Shown piece after piece: positions 11,276-21,800 of a stretch of 64,000 nucleotides of DNA (position 1 is the first letter of the stretch; each line of letters opens with the position of its first letter). A program made the translations under genes and the position numbers. The stretch is from NCBI RefSeq assembly GCF_029962835.1, contig NC_080589.1, positions 16,389,586 to 16,453,585 on the forward strand, read 5' to 3'. The DNA comes from Magnolia sinica (taxonomy: Eukaryota > Streptophyta > Magnoliopsida > Magnoliales > Magnoliaceae). The notes under the pieces are model-generated. The model did not search any database. It had not been told where the DNA came from and saw only the letters and a program-made list of their open reading frames with translations.

Positions 11276-12235
11276 TGTACAACTTCTTTGAGCTTGTTGA
11301 AGCCGTAAAAAAGGACGTAGTATGCACAAGAAGCGATGATGGAGTTATGATGCAAGACAAGATTAGAGAAAGAGGGAAAGAAGCTTTAAAGGGCGGCGAT
11401 TGAAAACATGGTGGAGTTTGTTGATAGATGTCTTAAATCTGTGATTCAACAGTATGTCGATGACAGGTTCGATGTCATCGAGCAAGCTTTGATGCCATCA
11501 AAGTTGGCTCGATGCCATCAAGATTTTTTAAATTTTCTTCAGTTGGTTGCTTAACATATTGGGTACTTTTTTCGATGATATCGCGGAAGTATCGATGACA
11601 TCAAAGATCAAGTTCGATGCCATTGAAGACAGTTCGATGCAATCAAGTAAATTTGGATTTTCATGTTTGGTCGCTGGAACGCTTTGGTATTAGTTCAATA
11701 CCATCGACGATACCATCGAAGTGTTTCGATGTCATCGAAGTGTGTTCAATGTCATTAAACGGTTTCGCACAGATTTTCGCAGAGTTACGAATTTTTAAGA
11801 TTTGTTTCCTATTTTGATTGTGATTCTTTATATATTTTGGTGTAATCGAGATTATGAGGTATCTAAGGCATTCTAATTCATTCTTAGGGTTTCAAGGACT
11901 TGTAAAGGAGATTCGAGGCTTGTTCGAATTGGTATTCTCCCTATCTCTTGTAATTTTCTGCTTTCGTAGTGCTTTTAGTCGCTTTGTGTCATGGTTTTTT
12001 CCCCGCATGGGTTTTTCCACGTTAAATTCAGTGTGTTTGCGTTGTGCTTGCTTGGTGTGATTGGATTACTCCACTTGATTCATCTCTGTGTGCTTCTGCG
12101 GTCCCCAAACATTCCTAAGAGAACAAAGGAGGTGTATTGGTCATCTCATGGTTCACCAAGTCTCTCTAATGATAACTCTCACCGTCCAATACATGCAATT
12201 GGGTGCAATACCAATTCCATAGTTATCATATAAAC
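11276..12235 (+). mobile_element. Resumed Copia 3' end and its 3' LTR
   Basis: After the inserted element the Copia sequence resumes with CAACTTCTTTGAGC. A purine-rich stretch and a probable LTR start follow at 11419 (TGTTGATAGATG). The LTR body is full of short variants of TTCGATGTCATCGAAG (about 11470-11760), a self-complementary motif repeated at least six times. No 5' LTR is present in the window. The right boundary near 12235 is approximate. Confidence 0.55.
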
Positions 12236-12837
12236 CATTTTGCCTTTTTAATCTTTTGTGATTGAAAATTAAAAAAAAAAAAAACAATCACCAAATAACT
12301 CTTGTTCAATCAAAAGCCCCCAAGATCCAAGAAGAGCATCCTTTGCATCTTGCACGCTAAGATTATCTTTGAACTTTTAAAGTTATGCCCTAACCATTAC
12401 GTTCAAGACATACTTCTCATGCACAAGTTCAAACTCGTGATAAAATAGATGTTTTGTGGAAGCTGGGAAATCATTCTCATGATTGACTTTAGGGAGCCTT
12501 CGATTTCTCAACCTCGTGAATTGGAAATTTTGAACTTTTTAAAATGAGAAATGCTCCAATGCTCTCAATAGGGCTCCTGGCTGCCTAAGTTCAATTAGAC
12601 AATCTAATCAAGATCTAAACTAACCATTTAAGCTAAGTTCAATTAGACAATCCAATCAAGATCTAAACTAACCATTTAAGCTCAGGATATACTTCTCAGG
12701 AATAAGTTCAGACTGGTTGTAAAATAAATGGTTTGAAGGTTGGAAAATATCCTCATAATTAATTTTATGAAGCCTTTCATTTCTCAACTTTGTGAATTAG
12801 AGAATTTTGAACTTTATAAATGAGAAATGCCCCAATG
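12236..12837. other. Gene-free stretch with short duplicated blocks
   Basis: A block with AAGTTCAATTAGACAATC and GATCTAAACTAACCATTTAAG occurs twice in direct order (about 12589-12630 and 12636-12681) and once more, diverged, after 13506. No gene is seen. Confidence 0.45.
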
Positions 12838-12845
12838 CTCTCAAT

Positions 12846-13506
12846 TAGAGCTGTACACCAGTTGAGCTAGCTCGGTAGCTCGCTCGAGTTGACTTGGAAC
12901 AGCTTGACTCTACTTGGCTTAAAATTGGATTCGGACCAAGTCGAGCTAGTTTTTGGAGCTCAAGAAAATTTTGAGCTGAGTTCGAGCTTGCCCGAGCTCG
13001 ACTCGATTCGGCTCGAATCCCAACTCGAATCGAACCCGATCAAATCGGCTCGGTGTCTCGGTTATTTTGATATTAATGTTGCTCGTGGAGTGTTTGATGA
13101 AATACTCAATAAAGTGATGTTTCTAAGACTACCCTCATATCAGGGTATTCGAGAGAAGATTGAAGAAACAAATCACCAAAAAAAAAAACTAAAACTTACA
13201 TTGTATAATTGCCCTCATATCTTGATGCTGACATTGCTCATCAAGTGTTTGATGAAATACCTGCTAAGTGCTCTTATTGTTTTGCATTCTTAGGGAGATT
13301 GAAGATGAATTCTGTGTTTAAGAAAATGTCACATAGGCTCGAAGTCGGCTCAAACTAGCCAGAGCTGCTGATCGAATCGAGCCTAGCTGACCAATCAGGC
13401 TCGAGGATTGATCTGAGCCAAGTTCAAACTGGGGTTGGTTGCTGGCCGAGCCGAACCGAGCCAAGCCATGCCAACCTCGACTCAGTTCAACTCGTATACA
13501 GCTCTA
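12846..13506. mobile_element. hAT-type MITE, TAGAGCTGTA ends
   Basis: Starts TAGAGCTGTACAC and ends GTATACAGCTCTA, which form inverted repeats with one internal mismatch. It is flanked by the exact 8-bp repeat CTCTCAAT (12838-12845 and 13507-13514), the hAT-type duplication. The interior is full of GAGCTCGACTCGA/GGCTCGAATC variants, giving many short self-complementary motifs. It has no transposase. The open frame at 12889-13293 lies wholly within it and is not a gene. Confidence 0.85.
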
Positions 13507-13899
13507 CTCTCAATAGTGCTCCTAGTTGCCCAAGTTCAGTTAGACAGTCCAATAAATCGATCTAAACTGCCCATTACGTTCAGACATACTTCTCAAGCAT
13601 GCCAAAAAAAGTGAATTGATTGGATGATCCAATCCATCCTTGATTTAGAATTTTTTTTTTCTATGGCCGTCCTCTTTCAAGCCATGGATGGGATGGCTAC
13701 GATTGCCTAATAAAAGAGATTCTTTAGGATCATAAGCAATCCATGATAATCTCTAACAAATTGCTGGATCAAATTGTTGATTGGACCTATTTTATGCCAA
13801 TGATCTTGACCGTTTAAATTATTGACCATTGATTGAATAGTTAATATTTATCAGCTTGGTGTTGTTCTAGCATGGTAGACCACATATGTTCGTTGGACC

Positions 13900-14075
13900 T
13901 AATGAACAGTTGGAACAATGGATTGGACAGTCCCAAGTGCTCCAATGCAACTAAATACAACATGGAGCACTATAACTTATGCTTCTCTAATGAATAGTTA
14001 GAACAATGGATTGGACAGTCCCAAGTACTCCAATGCAACTAAATACAACTAGGAGCACTATAACTTATGATGCTC
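13900..14075. repeat. 88-bp tandem duplication
   Basis: Two adjacent copies starting at 13900 and 13988. Each contains GAACAATGGATTGGACAGTC, CAAGTNCTCCAATGC and GGAGCACTATAACTTATG. Only a few differences separate them, so the duplication is fairly recent. Confidence 0.8.
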
Positions 14076-14231
14076 TGAGAGCACCAAAGCATCTCTCCTT
14101 TTAAATTGCCAAAGTTCACTATTTATGTCCTATTTCTACTTTGGGTAATTAGCCAACTTATCAATTAAAGATAAACCAAATGCATAATTACAAATTCTTG
14201 AATTTAACAATTAAAGTTTTGCCAAATTCAT

Positions 14232-14326
14232 GAATTTGGCTTCCATCCAAACAAGAGCTGAGGCTTTGAGAGATTTTTGAATTTGGCTTCCATCCAAACA
14301 AGAGCTGAAGCTTTGAGAGATTTTTA
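14232..14326. repeat. 47-bp tandem duplication
   Basis: GAATTTGGCTTCCATCCAAA and GCTTTGAGAGATTTTT recur with a 47-bp period (units start at 14232 and 14279) and one visible difference. Confidence 0.8.
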
Positions 14327-15477
14327 CTATTATCCAATGAGCGGAGTCTAGTTTGGACCCCAGCTGGTGTGTTTTTGGAATCCAAGCCATCAAAATGATG
14401 CACACCCCAAGTCTACCACTTTTGAGAGAAAATATATAAGGGCACCTTTGTCATTTTAACTTCAAGAAGCATATCCCATCTAAATCATTGTTGGGTAAGA
14501 TAAGATAGGAATCATGAATTATAAGGTGCAAATAATATTACTTTTTAAAAGCTATGGGAGTGCTTCTTGCAAAGAAGACGGTTTATGCCAACCGTCAAAA
14601 GCTCTCTTGCTTTTGTGATATTCTAGCAGAGTTAATATGATTGATAAACATGCACTATGTACTACAAATCATCGGCTTAATTCATACAGATATCAGACAA
14701 ATTTTTATTAACTTCATTTTGTAATTGGAAAATTAGAAAATTAGTGAATACTTAATGGATGGCCAAATGAAAACAGTCAATGATCCAAATCCGACAAACA
14801 AATGCTTATACAAATGTTTGGAAAATAACCTAAATTTAATCTCTTTCTTGCAACTTAGTTTGATTGAGGTAATGTATACGACTTCAGAATGTTGGAATAT
14901 AACCTCATCAAAGTATCTAGTGACTCTCACGTCTTGCAAAGCATTTCGTCTCCCCAACTCTTATAGCATTTTCATTCACCAATGCCCAATGCTTCCAAGA
15001 CTTCAATCTCTCTCCAAAAACTTGAGCTTTTCTCGGGATCAAGAATCTCAGCTTGTTATATCCCGAAGCCGGATTTTCTTGGTATTTTCTTGCAAACCAA
15101 TTTGATTATTGGTTGCGCCAAATATCACCTTAAACATAGCATCCATAAACCTTCCCATACAATCCATGAACTATTATTATTTAAGTTCCTTCTCATTTCT
15201 GCCTCTTCTACAAAATCTCCTCCTTTGTGCATTATACAATCTTAGCCATACGAGCCAACTACTGATTAAATGTCAACCATATTTTGCTAATAGTTCATGT
15301 AGAACACAAACTATAAACTAGTGAGATCTTGAGCGCCCAAGCTAAAACAAAAGATGCTTTGCTAAACACCTCATAACTGGGAAATGGTACCGTGGAGCCA
15401 AAAGATCCAAAATATGGTAAACCCATCTATCAATAGTAAACAAGGCACAGCGATGTATTTGCTACCATGCATGGCTC
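14327..15477. other. Gene-free stretch downstream of REV3
   Basis: AT-rich intergenic sequence. Open frames at about 14755-15321 have no recognisable domain and overlap one another on both strands. Confidence 0.5.
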
Positions 15478-15483
15478 TTTATT
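15478..15483 (-). terminator. Candidate poly(A) signal of REV3
   Basis: AATAAA on the - strand, about 210 nt downstream of the REV3 stop codon. It is a plausible cleavage/polyadenylation signal. Plant signals are loose, so this is tentative. Confidence 0.4.
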
Positions 15484-15691
15484 ATGCCTGATCTATCCAA
15501 CTCTTGCCTTGGAAAAAAATCAACCTCAATGATACATAACACATACAGAGATTATACAGTAATAATACATGGGACCCATCAACATCCGATGTTGAAATCC
15601 TTGCCAGTGAAAGGCCCAGACAATATTACAAAGAAAGAGGCTATGTGCACATTTAGATTCTCGTCAAACACAAGCTGAAGTAGGCATACCA

Positions 15692-15865
15692 TCAGAACCA
15701 CTCTGCCATGCATCTTGGGTAAAATCCAGCCTCCGTGGTGACGGCAGAAAGAGATTGCAATTCCTTTTGGACTTTCCGTCTCTCATAGAATACCGAGCAT
15801 GCGAGTGATGTGCATTTCACCCCACTTTCTACAATCCAATCACCTCCACCGCAATGCCTGCATAT
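15692..15865 (-). CDS. REV3: REV3 exon w18 (CysB and stop)
   Basis: Acceptor ATATCAG|ATATGC, 174 nt including the TGA stop at 15694-15692. Encodes [10 protein letters not shown]...CTSLAC (CysB, 15862-15797), [17 protein letters not shown] and the conserved terminus PRCMAEWF. Confidence 0.95.
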   Translation of the reverse strand: MCRHCGGGDWIVESGVKCTSLACSVFYERRKVQKELQSLSAVTTEAGFYPRCMAEWF

Positions 15866-18800
15866 CTGATATGATATGGAAATGTTTTATGAGTTTGAAA
15901 GTCAAAAGATATATTGCAGAGTCAACCTTACTGTATTTTGATGTGAGCCAAATCACGATCTCAGACCTTTGATCAGATGATTATGATGCGACTCAAAACC
16001 AAAACCTGTGTTGATCAACTAATTTCTGATCATTTCTCCAAGTGATATTACTTTCAGATACCATACGGTACACCGCAACTTCCAAAAGCATGAGAAAACT
16101 TCATGCATTTCTGTAACTATAAAATAGATGCCTAGCAGATCATTACACAACCAAAGAAGTTTGATCAAGAATACAGTGTGGGACATCCAAGCCATTCATC
16201 AGGTGGCCCCACCATGTCGATGACCTAGCACAAAAATCAGACTGGTCCACCAGCAGATTTGAAGTCTTTAAGTCAAACTTCAACTTGGATTAGTCTGTAA
16301 TGCTTAGCTAACCATCCATTTTATCCATGCATGTGTGATCCACATGATGAGATGACCAGTCTGACTTTTTGGACAGATCATCACAATGATGGGGCTAACC
16401 TGATGCTCATCTCTGATTTCACATAACATGTGACCCACATGTAGAGGTGTGAGGGAGCATAGAAAAGTTCCACGGATAAAAGCAATCACAAAGCTTACCG
16501 CACATAGGTGCTGGATGTCCCTCTCCAATTTTGAAGTTCTACCAATCACAGCCGCCGCCACAACAGGTTCCTTCTTAGAGCACTTGTCACACAAATAGTT
16601 CAATCCTTGGACCAACTCCCCGCAAAGGGTACAGTGCTTTGAGAGATAATAGTAATCTATTCGAGTCTTGTTTGCTGGTGCTTTCCTTGAAATCATGTTC
16701 CTATTATCATCATCAAACTCACATGCAGATCCCGCACTCGATGTGTGACGGTGGAATTTGGCTAAAGTCGGTCTAACCGGGCGTGGCATTTCCGAAAACC
16801 ACCGGTTCAAGTCGGCGCCCAGAAGCCTGAATACCCGTTGCAATGCGGGGATTATCTGTTTGTTGATGTAATATAGATCGTTTAATCTATAGGGAGAATT
16901 GATGTCCAAAAGATCCAAAGGATCTACGACCATGTCAATAAGCCGGGCCCCAGGCTCTCCATGTATTACAAGATATGGTATGCGCTCCCCATAGCGTGGT
17001 TCCGCCCTTGGATCAGCTCTCATTGCTTTAGTGGCGACAAGTGCTGCTGGTGGTAGTGAAGACGACCTATATGTACCCAAGCGAACCTCTTTTGCAAACA
17101 CAAAGTCCTGAAGAGACACCTTGCCACAGAGGATTCGTGTCCACTGACGATGCAAATACTCTTTGACCTTTATATAAGAAATTCCAACTCATGTTAGTCC
17201 AGCTACTTAACCGCGTGAGTACGAGAATTGAATTTGAAAGAAAAATCTATCCAATCCATAAACTGAAAAGTACAACGTGGACAATATCAAATGCGGGGAG
17301 GTTTACTCATTCCATATGAAATATTATCCCAAACCCCACCGGTGTATACACTGCCCCATGTGTGAAGTTGGCATGTTCAAAATGTTTGGTGTGTTGGTCA
17401 CGTGTCCCACTGAGTAGATGCATTAACCCAATCATCAGCCCATTCAACTCATGCGATGCGCTAGTGTGAGAAACGAATGGATGGCAAAAAAAAACAAGGT
17501 TGGCAAACTCAGGACCCGGGCTCGACTCAGTCCACCTATAAACTTTGATTTAGGTGGATCAATGCAGTGGCTCTGGCAATTCATGTTGCCCAATAAGGTT
17601 ATTTTATGATCATAACATGCATACGTATACACAGTAAGTGCCTTGGTTTGTCAATAACATGTGTCTCTGTGTCATGAGTCAGTTAAGCACCATTAGAAGA
17701 CAAACATCCGAAGACTTGAAGACTTGCAGCATCAGGGCGTGAAGAAACCGGTAAATTGAGATGCATTGGTGAACCTAGCCCTAAACCCCTTTAGTTCTAA
17801 AACAACCTACTTCTAGATGATTCACTTTAATAGGAAAACGATTGATTCATCATCCCAAGACTTGGACCTAAATATGAACAAGTTTAGCTAGGCTTAAAGA
17901 GGTTCAAAGCTGCTAATGATTAGAAACGAAAATCAACAGAAATCAGAGGTTTGTTGATTGAATCGACAGCTTTATCGATTCAAGTAGATTCTATCGACAG
18001 ATCCTCTCGATTCAATTAAAAGTGTCCAGCAACCAAAATAGGTAAATCAGTGACCTATCAATCAAATCGACAGTTCCAACAATTCGAGTCGATCGAATCT
18101 ATAGACCTGTCAATTGAATCTACAGACCCGTCAATCGAATCTACAAGCCTATCAATTCAAGTCGATTGAATCTACAAAACTATAGATTGAATCTACAAAC
18201 CTGCCGATCGAATCGACAGTTAGCCGTTATAGATCCGTTGGAGCGTTTTTCTATATAAATGATCATTCAAACCTTGGCAAATTAGATAGGTTTTTTATGG
18301 TTTTGAAGCCTCTATGCATACAACTCGTTTATTCTTCACTTAGACTTCAATCCATTGAGTTCATGTCATCTTCCTTGTGATTTATCACTTTGTATGAGCA
18401 TTCCATGCTCACCTTGAAGATGTACATGTTATCTTGCATTCTCTAGACATTAGACAGTAATCCTATAAATAAATCCATTGTCTATCATCCTCTAGAATGC
18501 CCATGTAGATGAATCCCCAATTGGAACCAACTATCTCATTAGTTGTAGGAGATTCGACCAACCCACTCTCCAATTACATTGGCATCCTCATAGGTAGATC
18601 AATTGCAAGTTTGTTGATCTTGGAACTGAAGAAGGTCCATTGCAAGATTGGGGGAGCCGAAAAGAAGCAGATTCAAGTGTGAAGAAGCATCTCAAGAAAT
18701 GTGCTATCAATGGGGCTCATTCAACTAGTAAGAGTTATGTTTTGAGTCCATTGTATATTTAATTCTTGTGCAGATTTCGGTAGAGTTTGTAATCCAAACT

Positions 18801-21800
18801 CGATTAAGTCTTTGTGTGAGCCACCGACGCGCGTGTACGTGTTAGTCTCTGTGTGAGCCACCGACGGGTATAAACGTGTAAATCTTTGTGAGCCACTGGC
18901 AGGTGTGTGCATGGATTCTTGTGTATGATTGTAAAGGTTAGTGGTGAACCTATGGAAAACCATGTGAGATGGTGAAATCCGAAAAGGTGTATAGTTTAGT
19001 GTACACACAATTGATATTTCTATCTCACATTATAGGCTACTTTGCACATATAGTTGTATCTTTTATAGTATATGATCTTGGACTCTTTTCACCTTATGGC
19101 CTAATTAGATTTAACTGGTAAAATGTCATAATCGCCATAATTCTAAGCTTCTGCAATATTAGTACAATACCCCCGCGCAATTTCAATTGGTATCAAAGCA
19201 AGGTTCCTCTTCAAGGACTTAACCGTCTAGAGTGTGATCCGTAGGTGCTTAGAATGATGTCTAACAATGAGAGAAACTCAATCTCACAACCACCGTATTT
19301 TGATGGGTCTAACTATGCCTATTGGAAGGCTAGAATGAGGTTATTTTTGTGATCCCTTGACCCTATGGTTTGGGAAATCATAGACCAAGGATGGCATATG
19401 CCGGTGGAACAAGTTGTGATAGACGATGTCACCATCACCATTCCCAGAGATAAATCTAAATGGAGTGATGTTGAGAGAGCTAAATGTGGCTATGATGTCA
19501 AAGCTCTCAATGCGATGTACTATGTGGTTTCCCAAGATGAATTTAAACGAATATGTACATGTGAAACCAGCAAGCAAGCATAGGACATTTTAGAAACCAC
19601 CTACGAGGGAACAAGCACAGTTAAACGTTCAAAGCATCAATTCTTAACCACACAATTTGAAAATATTAAGATAGAAGAGCATGAAACATTTATGAAGTTT
19701 TATACTAAATCGAATGATATTTGCAACTCCATGTGAGGTTTGGGAGAACGAGTAGCCGAGGCCCGTATTTGTAGGAAAATCCTTAGGTCTCTGCCGGAGA
19801 GATTTACCTCCAAAATAACCTCCATAGAAGGGTGTAGGGACATAGATAATATGAAAGTAGAAGAACTCGTAGGTTCCCTATAAACATATGAACTACACTT
19901 TAAGACCCCCTCTAAGAAGAAACTCATTGTCCTAAAATCTTCACATACGCACAAGAAAAATGAATGTTAAGATGATAGTGATAATGATAATGATGATGAA
20001 GAAATGACCTCAATCACTAAAGAATTCATGAGGTTCTTCAAAAAGAATAGAGGAAAAAGTTATGACAAAAAGGGTAAATCAGTTGACCCCAAGCACATAA
20101 GTAAATCTTTTTAAAAAATTGAGAAAAACCCAATGTTACAACTACAAGGGTTATGGTCACATTGCCTTCGAATGCCCTAGTAAAACTAAATCTAAAGGAA
20201 TGGCTATGGCAACAACATGCGATGAGTCTGAGGATTTTGAGTCAGACTCTGAAGTTTCCATAGTGATAAAGACCTCGGATCCTTATGAGTTCTGGTGGCC
20301 TCCACTACAACTACTCTTCCTGTGACTAGAGACATGGGAGAAGACTCCGACCATAAGACCTCGAAAGAAGAAGATGAGACATTCTCCGATGAAGATGAAG
20401 GAGATGTCAAATTGCAAGAAGCCAATAACATGTTTTTCACCAAAAGTTTGAAAATCATTAAAAAGCTAGGTTAGTAAAGGCTAAAAAGAATCAATTGGCT
20501 GACCAATTAGAAAAAAGTTAAATTTGAAAATTCTCACTGATTCAAACAAAGAAAAATCTTCAAGTATGATCTTGATGAGACTTTAGGGAAGTGTACAGGT
20601 CTTGAATTTGAACTTGAGACAGTTAAATCTGAAAATCAAGACCTAAAATTAAAAGTTAGCTAACTTGAATCTTATCTTTCCGATACTAAGGTAAAGTTTG
20701 CTTAAAGAAAATACCAATTAGGAAAACCTTTAGGATTGAGTAAACCTTCAGGGGACGAGTGGTCTTGGACATAATATGAACACTCATATAACAACCTCTA
20801 CCGCTTCGGTGATCAAAAAGGACTCATCTGCTTCTGGAAGTAGATCTAGAGCTCCTCCTGTGTGTCAGTCTTGTGGAGATGTAGGCCATATGAAATTTGA
20901 ATGCCTAATCTCTAACAACCTACAATCCACCTTAGTCCTAAACCGAATAAGTAAATATATCATGACCAAGAAAATGGCACACCAAAAGAGGAGTCCTCCT
21001 TCCGAAAAGAATTTCCCCACCCCTCCAAGAATGAACAATCACATGAGGGAGTTGGTCAAGGAAACTGCCATTCTAAATGAAAAAATAAGAAAAATGATTA
21101 GTAGGGGTAATGACCATAAAAGTAAGAAACAAATAAGAAAGTCACCTACCAAAAATGGATCTCCAAATAAGAACTCACCTAAGAGAGATGAATCTAAGAA
21201 AGAAGATCTCCCTCCTAAAAACAATCTGGGTCCTAGGAAATCCACACCTTAGTGAGTTGAAAAGAAGGATAGGTGATCCTTGTTGATCTCTGTGTTCTTA
21301 ATAGATATCTCTGAGGATTATAGCTTCATAATCATTTTGGATAGTTTTGCTCATAGTTGTTTCATTTTCATTTTATACTTTGTTAAACTATCTTGGCCAT
21401 ATTGCTTATTTTGTATATCCTTGAATCACCATATCCTGTATGCTCTATTAAACTCTTAGTCACTCTTGTTTCTGGTAGGAAGACTCTTATTTGACTTTGA
21501 GATTCTAATTTATAAATGCACCATTATTACATTCCACTGTCAGTATGTGCTTATTGGTATATTTATGATTTATAGAGCTTTACATATTTGTGCCCATTGG
21601 TATATCCATGAGATTGGCTCTTTGTCAATTGCTAACAAAAAGAGAGAGATCAAGAGATCCCACCAAAACATGTTGAATTTTGTTTTGTAGGTTCTCTTTG
21701 GTTCAAGGGTTTGATGGACTTAGGGGGAGCATTAAGCAATGTGTGCACATGTCATGTCCATGTATTTATGTTGTAAATCTATATAATCATTGACATGTAA

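Noticed and set aside
12889-13293. 134-residue open frame, + strand
   Set aside because: Lies wholly inside a hAT-type MITE with exact 8-bp duplication; composition follows the GAGCTCGA motif array and no domain is recognisable.
14755-15321. Three overlapping frames of 116, 87 and 70 residues
   Set aside because: AT-rich sequence downstream of REV3 without family resemblance or gene signals.
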